NCBI RefSeq assembly: GCF_964340395.1
Contig: NC_135561.1
Coordinates: 7,169,518 to 7,233,517 of the forward strand
Length of the DNA: 64,000 nucleotides
Reading direction: 5' to 3'
Source of the DNA: Glandiceps talaboti
Taxonomy: Eukaryota; Hemichordata; Enteropneusta; Spengelidae
In this document: piece by piece, positions 1-14,964 of the stretch
Numbering within the stretch: position 1 is the stretch's first letter
How the letters are laid out: every line of letters begins with the position of its first letter
Made by a program: the position numbers and the translations under genes
The notes under the pieces: generated by a model
Seen by the model: the letters and a program-made list of their open reading frames with translations, nothing else
What the model was told of the DNA's origin: nothing
Database searches by the model: none

Positions 1-125
1 GATTTTGACTTCCGGTACCCGATTTTGAAACGAATTGAACAAATTGTTTTAACAAACAAACATCAAATTTAGTCTATCTTTCACTTGCTAGGAACTGACA
101 GCTGGCGGTTATTATAGCCACCGCG

Positions 126-2326
126 ATGGCTACCGATACGGAAGAGGCTACAACTTTAGCGGGAGAAGACACACCAGACGACGAGAAAATCAACCTTGAA
201 AACGGCGTGGTACACTCCGACAGTGAAGAAAAGGAAGGAGTTGTCGTTACCGTAAAAGATGATGAAGAAGAAGACGACGAAGAAGAAGAAGAGGAAGAAA
301 AGCCGATTGATCCGTTCGCTGCCATACCGAATTTACAAGATAATACAGTAAAGTGGGGAGGTAGGTTCCCTTTTTTTCTTGATGTTTGACCATATTTTGC
401 CCATATCCATATCAGCAAAGAACTTCAGTTTTCCTTGCACGTCCTGGTAAAAATTAATCCCAGACGTTGTACACGGATAACGATTTCTGTAGTACGAAGC
501 TTGACACGATCTTGTAAAGTCATGACATAACTTGTATGATCTGAAACAATTTAATATAAATGACAGTACTGTATTTTCGGCTTTACTGTACCATCAATTA
601 ATAAGATTTGGTACATTTGGGATGTCAATCAGTTTTACATCGCGATTACTATTAACAATACAGAATATGTAAAGTTTTGGATTGAATCTCGCCAGCCAGT
701 TAAACAATGAACTTTGATAGTGACTAAACGTGGCACTGTTCAACCTATGTAGCAGTTTAATCAAACAACATGCTTTTTAGATGAGTTGTTTGAGATTTTT
801 TCTTGTAACATTTTGTCGTTTCTCGATATCTTTAGACTGAAATCATAGAAAAATCCTTACGGATTAAAAAGGTGTGGGTGTGACCAGATGTGGCAAATGA
901 AACTGTTCTCAAAATATATGGAGATATAACTTATTTACCTTTCCCCCACAACCTTGATAAATGTATATAAACTATTATTTCCTGTTGCTATAGGAACATG
1001 TTGGATAATTATTGTCCGGGTTGAGGCCCTAACCCGGACTCGTCGTTCTTTACTCTACCCGATCTGCTAAACTTGGCTTTTTCTTCAGATGATGTTTACC
1101 TTCCCTAAGGGGAGGTAAAGTTGGCGTTTTGTCTGTCTGTGTGTATGCTTGTGCGCCTGTGGTAGAGTACATACATTTATAGTAGCAAAGTGCGTTTGTT
1201 TTATTTTATTTTTGTATGTACGATTTCATTTTACTGAGTTATTTGCATGATTGGTGATCATGACTTCAGGTAATTAGACATGAATACAAAGGCAGAACTT
1301 TATACAAATCGGTATACGCATTTCTTTAAAAGGTGCATAAAGTTTGTTAATGAAGGTTTTGCTTTCAATAAGTCATTTGCATAATTTATTGATTATGGTA
1401 ATTACCTAAAAATGCAATTATCTTTAAACTTCATATACTACTACTGTTTTGATGACAATCATAAACCCGCATTTGTTCTATAATTTTGGATACTGTAGCT
1501 TTGTGTTTTTAAGGAATCATTTCCATAAGTGGTGATTTTTTGTAATTAGGTACTATTCATATTTTTGTACTTCATGCAGTGTTTGAAGGAGTAACAAACG
1601 GATTGCATTCAGTTTACATCTGGCTGGTGTTCGGGTTTCAAAATGTTAATAGTAGCTAATAAAACACATACCTTGTTTTTCATCTTTTTGCCCTCAACTT
1701 CTCGGAGTTATGGCACGACATGCATTCTGCGCATGCCACCTTCGAAAGAATCTGAAATCTCGATTTTTTTTCACAATCTTCGACATGCTACAAAATTTAT
1801 AAGCGTATAAATTTTCTTTTCTTTTTTAAAGAACTAAGTTGTGGTGGAAAAGTGAAAAGGGTATTGATCGACTGGATTGGAAAATTTCTCCTGGTGTCTT
1901 TTTGTCTTTATATGTTCCTCATTGCTTTGGACTTGATGGGTGATGCTTTCACTGTTCTTGGTGGTACCGCTGCTGGCGCTGCAATGAGTGATAGTGAACT
2001 TCTGAACAACCCAATCAGCGGCCTCATGATCGGTGTCCTAGCAACAGTACTACTCCAAAGTTCAAGTACGACTACATCCATCATCGTTTCCATGGTAGCA
2101 GCTGATAGTAAGTAATAAGATGCCTACTAAGGTATCTCGCCTGAAATTTTGAGGATGAGTTCTTTGAGTACAACACAAACAATTATAATTAAGTAATACT
2201 AAATTCTTAAATAGTGAAGCGTTCCCAAATGTATAAATGTAATTTACAAAAGTGTCCACTGATTTAAAGACTTTTGATGAGAAGTACGAGAAGGAGAGGA
2301 AACGCTGTGATAACATGAAGTAGTAC

Positions 2327-2367
<41 letters not shown>

Positions 2368-2384
2368 TGTATGTATATATGTGT

Positions 2385-2436
<52 letters not shown>

Positions 2437-4164
2437 AAATGGCGATAATCCAGGGCTATCGTTACTTTATTCTCGGATTGTGGTTTCTCTGAGTTCTAAA
2501 ATAACTTGCATTGACATTTCATTCTTGTTTTTCTTAGTTATTCAAGTAGAACAAGCCATTCCTATGGTAATGGGAGCAAACATTGGCACATCCGTTACAA
2601 ACACTATTGTGGCAATGACTGGGATATCAAATCGTGATGAATTCCGACGAGCCTTCGCTGGGGCCACTATACACGACTGTTTTAACTGGTTATCAGTTTT
2701 GGTGTTTTTACCTCTAGAGGTTTTAACAGGTATGCAAAGTGTTGTCTCTCGCCATTAATAAATCCTGCACTTTCTTGCAAAATTACCGATATGAAGTAAA
2801 GTGTAAATAAGACGGGAAAACTTCGCCATATATTTCCAACTTGAAGTTTCCCAGGGGTATTTGAATAACTTTTGTGACAAAACAGTCTAGCGTTCCTCCA
2901 TTGATTTGATATTCCAACTTGATGAGAGCGTCGCTGAGAAAGTGATAACATATATGACTGTACACGTGGGAACTTTTGTCGCTCCATAGTGACTAAAAAT
3001 ACACATACAAAGTTTCTAAGACGACCACGTCTTAAGTTGACCAAATCGATACTCGGTGAAGATTCTAGTACAAGTAATCACTTTTATTTCAAAATATGCC
3101 TTTTCTCAATCGGCTATGTGTACTTATTTTTTTTATTTCCCCTCAGGTTACCTATACCATCTCACAACCGCTATAGTTTATGGCGGTGATCTAGAAGGAG
3201 GTTCTTGGGAAGGATTCGATTTCTCCTTCACACAACCAATTGTACAATATATCATCAAGGTAAGAGAGATTAACCTTTGAACTATCAACTTTGAACCCTT
3301 GATATTTGCAAAAAAGCTTTAGTAGATTGTGAGATGTATTGCGTATGTAACTTAGATGATGTATCAAAAGACGATGGCGGATTCTGAACCAGATTATATC
3401 ACTTAGATATAAAAAGTATACCACACCCGTCTAAGCTCAGAGTCACATAACAAAAATCGCCGTTTTTTCGTCCTTTTTGTTCATAGTATCGTATTGTATC
3501 GCTTTATTTTCACTAATGTGTGAATAATAAGCGTACAATTACAGACACACGTAAAGTTTTAATAGTGAAGGACTTGATAAATAGCTCTAACAGAGCTAAT
3601 GAGACGTCTTGCTCAGCCTGAGCCACTATACAATTTTAAGTGAACAATATTACACTCGGCAAGAATATATTGAAAAATTTACAAATCTGAATATCATTTG
3701 CATAACAGTTAATCAAAACATACTAACATACACAGTAACTCACCTCAGAGCTGTATGTTTTTATATATGTTAATTTTCAAAGCGTGTTTTCAGAAGTGTT
3801 GTAGTGCCATAGAATAACAGTCGGACTGGAAATTCGGTTTTGTCAGAGTAGTGGCTGGACGCCATATTATTACAACCCGCAACGTTTATGTCTCACACAA
3901 CAATGACATGATTAATTAGGGGTATAGCTAGTTCGGAGTTATCAAATTTGAAAGGTATAAATATATCGAGATTAAGTTGGGCATATGGGTTAGTAATTAA
4001 TGGAATTGCATCTGACAAAAAATGTAATAATGTTTCCGAAATCATCAAACATAACTTTGGCAGGAAAATGTAACCCAATAATTTAAAATAAAAACTAGAC
4101 AATGGGAAACAACGTGAAATGAACTAACACATTCTTAGTTTGGGAAAGAAAAACAACAACAACA

Positions 4165-4251
<87 letters not shown>

Positions 4252-5592
4252 CTAATAATTAATTTGTCATCCTCAGATTGATAAAGGGGTTGTTACTGAC
4301 ATTGCACTGGGGATTACTGAACCTGGAGAGGAAAGCGTTGTCCAAAGATGGTGTAATACCTCGGATGTGTACTACCAAGATGACGTCATCAGAGAAATCA
4401 ACGGTACTAATCTTACAGTCACTGAGGATGTGTATAACTACACTGTCTACTATGAGAGATGTGAGTATATTTATGTATTTGAACTCGAGAATAGAATAGA
4501 CCGGGGATGGGATGGGATGGATGGGAAGGGGTGGGGTGGGATGAGATGAGTTGATGAGATGAGATGAGATGAGATGATTATTTCATTCTTTCTTTCTTTC
4601 CAGGTAACTGTCTGTTTTCGATGCCTTGGGCTGATAACATAAGTGATGCCGTTATAGGACTCATATTGTTGGTATTCTCAATCTTCGTACTCTGTTGCGC
4701 TTTGGTTTCCCTGGTCAAGATCTTGCAGAGTATGCTACGTGGACCAATCGCACGTGCACTAATGAAATGGGTTAACGCAGATTTCCCAGGCTACTGTGCA
4801 TATTTTACCGGTTACGTTGCTATTGTAGTAGGTGCACTATTGACTATGATGGTCCAAAGTAGTTCCGTCTTTACTTCCACCATAACGCCTTTAGTCGGAA
4901 TAGGCTTTCTGTCTTTAGACCGTATGTATCCACTTACCTTAGGCGCCAACATAGGAACAACGCTAACTAGTTTCATAGCTGCATTTGCAAGCAGCGATTC
5001 TATTGATTTCATAGAGGGTGTGCAGATTTCACTCTGTCATTTGTTTTTCAATATTTCTGGTATTCTTCTTTGGTATCCAATACCATTTATGCGCAGACCA
5101 CCGATTGGGGGCGCTAAATTCTTAGGTAACACAACAGCAAAATATCGCTGGTTTGCTATTTTTTATCTCGTTACTCTGTTTCTGCTACTGCCATTAAGTG
5201 TGTTCGGACTTTCTGTACTCGGCTGGCAGTATCTTGTAGGTGTTTTAGTACCTGTAACAGTACTTGTTATAATCATAGTTATTATCAATCTTATGCAAAA
5301 ATATTGCTCTAAAGCTTTGCCCAAAAAAATGAGAACGTGGGACTTTTTGCCCAAATGGCTGAATTCGTTGGAGCCCTATGACAATGCCATCTTCAGTTGC
5401 CGAAACAAATGCAAATGTTGCAAATGTTGCGCTGGTTCTGATTCAGATTCAGATTCGGATACAGAAGCGGACGATGTGAATGATAAAACAAATCTGAATC
5501 ACGATGATATCGAAATGGTGGTCAGTGGTGCGCATGCGCATGAAAACGAAGTAAATACGAAGGATGAAAAGGTTGACGAAGCTTCGAAGTAA
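126..5592 (+). CDS. SLC34: SLC34 type II sodium-phosphate cotransporter, copy 1 (six coding exons, 662 aa)
   Basis: Coding exons joined by GT-AG junctions that keep frame: 126-360, 1832-2107, 2538-2729, 3147-3259, 4277-4460, 4604-5592. They sum to 1989 nt, i.e. 662 aa plus stop. The start is the ATG in gcgATGGC, followed by an acidic N-terminus (Glu/Asp run, residues about 64-75 in the exon). The family signature is two inverted Na/Pi repeats, each with QSSS (residues about 154-157 as LLQSSSTTTS and about 418-421 as MVQSSSVFTS), plus [13 protein letters not shown] and FAGATIHDCFNWL. Between the repeats lies an extracellular loop with two Cys and N-glycosylation sequons (NTS, NGT, NLT, NYT). 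The cytosolic tail carries a Cys cluster (CKCCKCC), as in NaPi-IIb, then Ser-Asp repeats. The family moves Na+ and HPO4(2-) across the plasma membrane. The Asp in the HDCFNW motif, reported as the electrogenicity residue in NaPi-IIa/b and Gly in IIc, is kept, so electrogenic transport is inferred. An upstream non-coding exon or promoter would lie outside the window. Confidence 0.93.
2329..2434. repeat. (GT)n dinucleotide microsatellite
   Basis: About 105 bp of GT with a few AT interruptions. It lies in intron 2 of the first SLC34 gene, about 100 bp upstream of exon 3. Confidence 0.97.
4152..4252. repeat. (AAC)n-(GAC)n-(AAC)n trinucleotide array
   Basis: A GAC block is flanked on both sides by AAC blocks. 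It sits directly upstream of the acceptor of exon 5 (4277) of the first SLC34 gene. Confidence 0.97.
4504..4576. repeat. GATGG/GATGA pentanucleotide array
   Basis: Imperfect gggat and gagat pentamers fill the short intron between exons 5 and 6 of the first SLC34 gene. The following tttcattctttctttctttc tract forms the exon 6 acceptor pyrimidine run. Confidence 0.85.
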
Positions 5593-6643
5593 TATTGTGA
5601 CGTCACGATTGAAGAGGACTCTACACCGTTGCTATGTGCTATATATATTAGATTTGGAATTAAATTCATGAGTGGCGTCAGTTTTAATGAACCATATGAC
5701 TCGATTGACACAGAGTCAAAGTTAACAAAACATCATATATATATATATATATATATGGATACAATCGAAGTAGAGACAACGAAATCGCTCTCAGTTTCTT
5801 GCCATGGAGCAATGGGTACAAGAATACAAGAAAAGTTGATTCCATGTATCACTGACGTCAGAGTGTGAAACTAGAACCCAGAGACCTACACATTTCAGCA
5901 TATGCTCTGTTGGTGGACACCTTGCTATTGAGTATGTGAAGGGAATTATTAAAAAAAAAGAATCTAGGAGATTTATTTTCGCAACCCTTTTAGACCGAAA
6001 AAAAATTCATTTATTGCAATGTGACATTTTGATACATTGTACACAGTTCACGTTTGAAAATGATGGAGTACATTCCTGCATTTCTTTTGTAAATATTGCA
6101 TAATACGTGGGTGGCAAACTTGCGTAATAGTTTTCGTTAAGTTAGCGCTGTGATAGTATGATTAGTATTGTGATAGTATGATAAGTACTGTCATATATAG
6201 CGAATACAACTTGACTCTTTTTATAATATGCAAAGAAATGAGCTTTATCTTCCAGTGGCCCGAGCTTAGTGTCGCTATAGTAACCAAGAAGAGAGCAACA
6301 GGGGCCAGAGTAGTCTGAAAGGTCCAGTCGTTGGTGGAGCTATTACATAAAGCGGAAATAACGACATGATCTTTCACACTAGGATCAGAGTAAAACTTAA
6401 TATACTTCTTCCATATTACTTTAAATGAATTAAGAAATAGTTTATGTAACATCACTGTATTGGGAGAAGTCTGTTGAACAAATTTAAACAAGATCATGAT
6501 CATTTATCCTCTAAAAAGCCATACCCCAAACAGGGTCAAGTCACGTATTCGCTATAACAGTACTAATCATACTATCACTAAATGATAACCTACAACGTAT
6601 TTTACGACAATTTGCTATTCGCAATTTAAGTTTCTCCGAAGCA

Positions 6644-6832
6644 TGGTTCTACTTAGCTGCAATAATTGTAGCATCTTGTTGCGGTTTTGAGGGCTTTTCC
6701 GTCTGTTTTGGTGATTTTTAAGTTTTAGTGTTTAGGTGCGGGTTAAACACCAAAACTTAAAAAGTCACCAAAACAGACGAAAAAAATCTCAAAACCACAA
6801 TAAGACGCTACAATTATTGCAGCTAGGTTCTA
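6644..6832. mobile_element. Foldback/MITE-like inverted-repeat element
   Basis: Two arms of about 90 bp (6644-6734 and 6744-6832) are imperfect reverse complements, roughly 80% by eye, around a loop of about 9 bp. Shared core words are agctgcaataattgtagc, cgtctgttttggtga and agtttt-gtgttta. No coding capacity. Partial relatives occur near 13930-13985 and 40572-40670, so this is a dispersed family. Type of mobilising transposase unknown. Confidence 0.8.
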
Positions 6833-7338
6833 ATGTGATTGATGTACATATGTAACCACACTGGTGGCTATCAAATGAGTAACTATAAATCAATATGACG
6901 AGGTTGAACGAGAATGTCGAGTTGACCGACACGATGGGGGGGGGGGGCATACTTCTCACTCATCAAAATTGCACTGAAACATTTTAAAAGTATGAGTAAG
7001 TGGCATTTTCTTTTAAAAATAAAAACCCAATAGACGTTTTAAAACAATGTTTACTATTTATTCATATAAGTTGACTTTTAGTCAAAAATGGCGACGATAT
7101 CATTGTATACATTCATTTATTATATTATGACAATAAAATAAAAATCCGTTTATGCTAATGTATGTGTGCGTTTATTGAATAGGTCACAATGGCAAGTGAG
7201 AGTGGGAAAGCATAAGGATCGTATGGATGATGAAATACACCAGCTTGGGGTTCTGGGTATAGTATATGTACGTCATGGCCAGGCATTGATATGCAAATAA
7301 TCTTAAAACACAAACGCAAAACACATGCACATAGGCAG

Positions 7339-7554
7339 TCACACACACACGCACACACACACATACATACATACACACGCACGCACGCACGCACATACGC
7401 ACGCACATACATACATACATACATACATACATACATACATACATACATACATACATACATACATACATACATACATACATACATACATAAATACACACAC
7501 AGAAACGTACGTACATACATGCATACACACAAATACAGGCATAAATGCATACAT

Positions 7555-7644
<90 letters not shown>

Positions 7645-7659
7645 GAACAAACAAAACAA

Positions 7660-7726
<67 letters not shown>

Positions 7727-7727
7727 A
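7339..7727. repeat. Compound (AC)n / (ACAT)n / (ACAG)n microsatellite
   Basis: AC/ACGC at the left, then about 90 bp of ACAT, then about 170 bp of ACAG with one AAAC-type interruption at about 7645-7660. Open frames here on both strands (YIHT, TDRQ, SVCL repeats) are translations of the tetranucleotides, not genes. Confidence 0.97.
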
Positions 7728-8286
7728 ATGTATTATTAATTTAATAATTTGATAACTCAATGGTCATTGATACATTGCAACATGTGTCGGAAATTCTTGA
7801 AAAAAATAAGCACCAGTAAATTTCAGTGTTCTTGCTAAATGTTGACGGAGATGAAGGTCTTGTAAAATTGCATGCAGCTCAGTAAATCCCATTGATTTGC
7901 CTTCTCATGGACGATATATGTTTACCCAAATATTAATTCTGTACAAGATCTATCATAATATGTAATAGGTGTGTAAATCTGAAGAAGCCCCACTTAAAGT
8001 TTTTTTAAACGTAGACTGAAGGACTTGGCCTTTTAACTCGTCAGCTACCAATCTCATGTCTATGTCTCCCAAATGATTCCCCACTCTAGTTGTGGTGACT
8101 GTAGTCCTTACGACAATGTTTAAACTCACACTAATTACATGACATTCAAATGACTACAGTACTTTAAGTCGGCAAGATTGTTGTTAAAATAGCAATAAGC
8201 ACCAGTTTATAAAAAAGGAAAATACAAAAGTCATTTCATTGTCGACACAATATCTTACTCTTTTTTTTATATAATACTGTTTGTCT

Positions 8287-9202
8287 TCAATCCTGTATTG
8301 AATTATATAGGCCCGGGCCCATATCCACCATCTCTTGTTTCTTTGACGTTTCATTTCCATCGTCTACCGTTTTTGAATCTCGGCAACATCTACAACACTT
8401 GCAAAAGATGCGAGTTTTACTGATCAACCTGTCCAATGGTTCAAGGGAATGCATCCAAAGAGGCAAGGAATCCCAGGTGTGAAGTTTCTTTGGAAGACAA
8501 CCCGGAGCTTTGCTTTGAAGCACATTAATGATGATAATAACGATGGCGATGATGGCTATCGGAACGGTGAATCCTACCATGTATTGCCAGCCAGCGAGTG
8601 AGAGACCAAACACAGCGCCGGGGATAAGAAAGAACACGATGATGAGGTAAAATATTCCGAACCATCGGTACTTCGCCGTCGTGTTGCCCAGCTGCTTAGC
8701 GAGAAAAATTGGAAATCGTCGAAGGATTGGAATCGGATACCAGATCAGGATTCCTGAGATATTGAAGAATAGATGGCAAATTGCAATCTGTAGCGCTTCT
8801 GCAAAATCTTTAGCATCTGCATTGGCTAAGGCAGCCAGTAACCCTGTTATAGTGGTCCCAATGTTAGCACCAAGGGTTAACGGATACGCTCTCTTTAAAG
8901 ACACCACACCAACGCCGATGAGAGGAGTCAATGTAGACGTAAATATAGAACTGCTCTGTAGTACCATAGTCAGTCCAGCCCCGACAAGGATGGCGAGGTA
9001 TCCTGTCAGGAATGACAATTTCCCAGGAAAGTTGGCATTGACCATTTTCTTTGTTATCCTGGCTACACTTCCCTTTAACATTGACTGTAACAATTTGACA
9101 ATTAATATAAGACAAGTCATCATTATTGTCAAAGAAATCAGTAAGAGTATTACACCAGTCACACCATCAGTCAAAGTAGAGCTGGCAAATAGATGATTAC
9201 CT

Positions 9203-9297
<95 letters not shown>

Positions 9298-9521
9298 AAA
9301 TAAATGAGTTATTTCACATGAATCAATAGCTATAGCTACGCGGCAATGACTGTCTGAGTAAAAGCCTGTCTAAATGTATGGGATTATATTCGTGGTAGTA
9401 GTTTGGTATTTGGCAGTAGGAAGAAAGTCTCTTCATTCTGTTTATATCTCTACTCCTCGTCATCACTCTCTCTCTCACTCTCTCTCTCTCTCTCTCCCCT
9501 CTCTCTCTCTCTCTCACTCTC

Positions 9522-9617
<96 letters not shown>

Positions 9618-9709
9618 TCTCTCTTCTCCTTTTATCACACTCTAGCGAGAATACTTGCCAAACATGATGGAGAACAGAATAGAATGGGTGAAAATGTCTA
9701 AAAAATAAC

Positions 9710-9800
<91 letters not shown>

Positions 9801-10374
9801 AAATGACCAATTGAAATGCATGGAATTTGTATTTGTACTTACATCGGTCAATGTAAATGGTGTAATTCTTCACTTCTTCCAACATTGTTACATTCGTACC
9901 ATTAACCATTCTAGTCAAGTTCACCTCCATGTATACATCTTCAGTTTCGCACCATCTTTTTACCAAACTAATCCCGTCTGAGTCGATTTCTCCAGCTGCA
10001 ATACCGTTGATCAGCTTCTTATCAAGCTGGAAAAATAGGATGATGATTATGTTATTTGTTGATATTCAGAATATTGATACATAAAATACTTATTGTCAAC
10101 ATGTGCCATCACTGGTAATACAACTTTCACCATCACCACCATCACCACCACCACCACCACCATCACCACCACCACCACCACCACCACCACCACCACCACC
10201 ACCACCATTATCATCATCATCATCATCATCATCACAACCGACATCACTGTCGTCGTCGTCGTCATCTCCCTCTTCCTCATCATCATAAAAAATTATGTCG
10301 GTGGTGGCGGCGGCGGTGGTGGTGGTGGTGGTGGTGGTGGCGGCGGCGGTGGTGGTGGTGATGATGATGATGAC

Positions 10375-10449
<75 letters not shown>

Positions 10450-11976
10450 ATAATAACGCATATTATTTTTTTTAAACTACCTGAATAATCAAGTCAGTTA
10501 AAGGTTTGGTGATTGCTTTCAGTATATCAACGTCTAAATCTTCATTGGCATTAGCATCTGTATTACCAATGATAGCACCACTCAGTCGATATAGATAACC
10601 AGATGCGACCTCTAGTGGCAGGAGAATGATCACTGCCAACCAATTAAAACAGTCGTGTACAGTAGCTCCAGCAAAGGCTCGACGAAACTGCTCCCGATCA
10701 CCAACTTGGCCAATAGATACTATGGTATTGGTTACCGATGTACCAATGTTAGCCCCCATCACGATAGGGATGGCTTGTTCTACGCTAAGCACTGAAATAC
10801 AAATATACAACAATATTCAAACTAAAAGAACAGCTACTGTTCATCATCATCATCAAAACCATCATCATCATCACCACCATCATCACCACCACACCCACCA
10901 ACACCACCACCACCACCACCATCCCACCTACCCCACCACCACCACCACCACCACCACCCCATCATTACCACCACCACCACCACCACCACCACCACCACCA
11001 CGTTTATCCAACACCTTGTTTCAACTGAAGATTTTTAAGGATAAGGAAATGTCAAAAAGTACACTACTAAAGTATGTTTTGTTCATTAACTTCAGATTTG
11101 CTACCTTGCTCATTGTGAATCGTTAAGAAATGACTGTTAACATAGTTAAGAAAGTAACGCACTTCAATGCAGGGAAAACGCTATATGTTTAAAAGTAAAG
11201 TATTAAGAAAACAACATTAAGAGTTTGGACTTCACCAAATAATATAAAACATCCCAACAAGTCCTGTATGTTAGATCCACGGTATAATACAGTACAATGA
11301 CACAATACAGTCTTGAATAGGGAAAAGTGCATATTTTCATATACTTACAGATTAGGTGATAGCAAACATTGATATGAATCATACTTACGGTCTGCTGCTA
11401 CCATGGTTACAATGAGTGAGGTACTTGTACTTGAACTCTGTACTAAGACAGTTATTATGACACCAATCATTAATCCAGCCAGGGCATTATCCAATATTTC
11501 ACTGTTCGATATGGCCTCACCAGCAGCCGTACCCCCTAGGAGAGTGAATGCTGATCCCATCACATCCAACGAACAAATAAACATATAGAGCAAACTAAGC
11601 AATATCAGAAGCTTTGTGGAGCCGATTGCAACACGTTTAATTTTTCCGCTGGTAGATAGTTCTGTAATAAAGAAATACATTGGCATGTGAAGAACAGGGT
11701 CTCTTTATTTGACCGATGAATGGGGCGCCCCGACATGGCATATTTCACAACATAGGGTCTCTTCAGAACATTATATTGCCATTTATTTACCCGCCAAAAC
11801 TTTAATACATTAACAAGATCAATGATTTTCTTTAAAATTTCGTCACAACTCTTATTCATACATATAAGTGGCACGATTATATCTAGATTCAACAGTTTTT
11901 TACTTTGTCATTTTAACAGACAGACGGGAAGACAGACAAGACAAGACATACAGACGGGAAGACAGACAGACAGACT

Positions 11977-12011
<35 letters not shown>

Positions 12012-12012
12012 T

Positions 12013-12085
<73 letters not shown>

Positions 12086-12556
12086 ACAGACAGACAGACA
12101 GACACTTTCGAAATCTCCCATGTCTATAACACGACTGTTGTACTAAAAATATTCGACAAATGAAAATGATTTAAATAGAGATATGACCCCAAATTGACCT
12201 GTTGAATTGATCCAGTTCAGTTGTTTACTTTTCCTGCTTGTAACATTCTGTTCGTCAACGGTCTGATGTCTACAATTGTTAAATCTAACGGTCTAAGAAT
12301 CTAAATGCCAAACGGGTGATTTTGTCTTACCTGACCATGGTGTTCCTGTATCTAAAATCAAATCTTTGGTGATATCATACGGATCCTTGTCTTCGGTATC
12401 TATGACGTCATCGTATTTTGGTGGTTGTTTCGTTTGTTCTCCGTCAGGTATAGCAACCACAGTCGCTGCCCCGACCTCTTGAAGTTCACCGGCATCTTCT
12501 TCTTCGTCGATGAAATCAGCCTGTGATGCCTTGTTTTCATATGCGTACAGTGACAT
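8287..12556 (-). CDS. SLC34: SLC34 type II sodium-phosphate cotransporter, copy 2 (five coding exons, 635 aa)
   Basis: Minus-strand coding exons: 12556-12331, 11661-11389, 10791-10481, 10026-9843, 9200-8287. They sum to 1908 nt, 635 aa plus stop, with every junction in frame. The start is ATG at 12556. Both QSSS motifs ([20 protein letters not shown]), [13 protein letters not shown] and [13 protein letters not shown] are present. The extracellular loop between the repeats has sequons NLT, NGT, NVT, NYT and paired Cys. The C-tail carries a Cys cluster (CKCCRCC). Exon 4 has the same length (184 nt) and phase as exon 5 of copy 1. Exon 3 here corresponds to exons 3+4 of copy 1 without the intron. 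The retained Asp in VHDCFNW suggests electrogenic transport (inference from NaPi-IIa/b). A possible 5' UTR donor lies on the minus strand at about 16920 (GTAAGT) with an acceptor near 12575; unproven. Confidence 0.93.
9204..9299. repeat. (AAAG)n microsatellite
   Basis: About 24 perfect AAAG units. Read on the minus strand this is (CTTT)n and ends in ..TTTCTTTCTAG, so it supplies the pyrimidine tract of the last-exon acceptor of SLC34 copy 2. Confidence 0.97.
9466..9624. repeat. (CT)n microsatellite
   Basis: Nearly pure CT with occasional CC or CA. In the last intron of SLC34 copy 2. Confidence 0.97.
9711..9800. repeat. (AGT)n trinucleotide microsatellite
   Basis: About 30 uninterrupted AGT units, 43 bp from the donor of exon 4 of SLC34 copy 2. 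Confidence 0.97.
10129..10449. repeat. Self-complementary trinucleotide array (ACC/ATC then GGT/GAT)
   Basis: The left half is ACC then ATC units; the right half is GGT/GGC then GAT units. The two halves are approximate reverse complements around about 60 bp of mixed GTC and unique sequence. It occupies most of the intron between exons 3 and 4 of SLC34 copy 2. Confidence 0.95.
10841..11001. repeat. (ATC)n/(ACC)n imperfect trinucleotide array
   Basis: Imperfect ATC and ACC triplets in the intron upstream of exon 3 of SLC34 copy 2. The His- and Pro-rich translations are artefacts of the repeat. Confidence 0.95.
11916..12104. repeat. (ACAG)n with internal (GGCA)n microsatellite
   Basis: ACAG units with some GACT variants, then seven or so GGCA units near 12054-12082, then ACAG again. 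In intron 1 of SLC34 copy 2. Confidence 0.96.

Positions 12557-14964
<2,408 letters not shown>

Larger units (their letters stand above)
5593..8286. other. Convergent intergenic space between the two SLC34 genes
   Basis: No coding signal is seen. It must contain the 3' UTRs and polyadenylation sites of both genes; an ATTAAA lies near 5659 and AATAAA-like strings near 7131-7142. It also holds a short (AT)n at 5734-5757, a foldback element at 6644-6832, a G-run near 6939, and the compound microsatellite at 7339-7727. Confidence 0.7.

Noticed and set aside
74-418. Minus-strand 114-codon frame over the first SLC34 exon
   Set aside because: Antisense shadow of the acidic exon 1; the poly-Ser is the reverse of GAA/GAC codons.
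7155-7760. Long overlapping open frames on both strands (YIHT, TDRQ, SVCL repeats)
   Set aside because: Pure translation of ACAT and ACAG tetranucleotides; no start, splice or composition evidence of a gene.
10093-10488. Poly-Gly/poly-Asp, poly-Ile and poly-Val open frames
   Set aside because: Trinucleotide array inside an SLC34 intron; the flanking exons splice around it.
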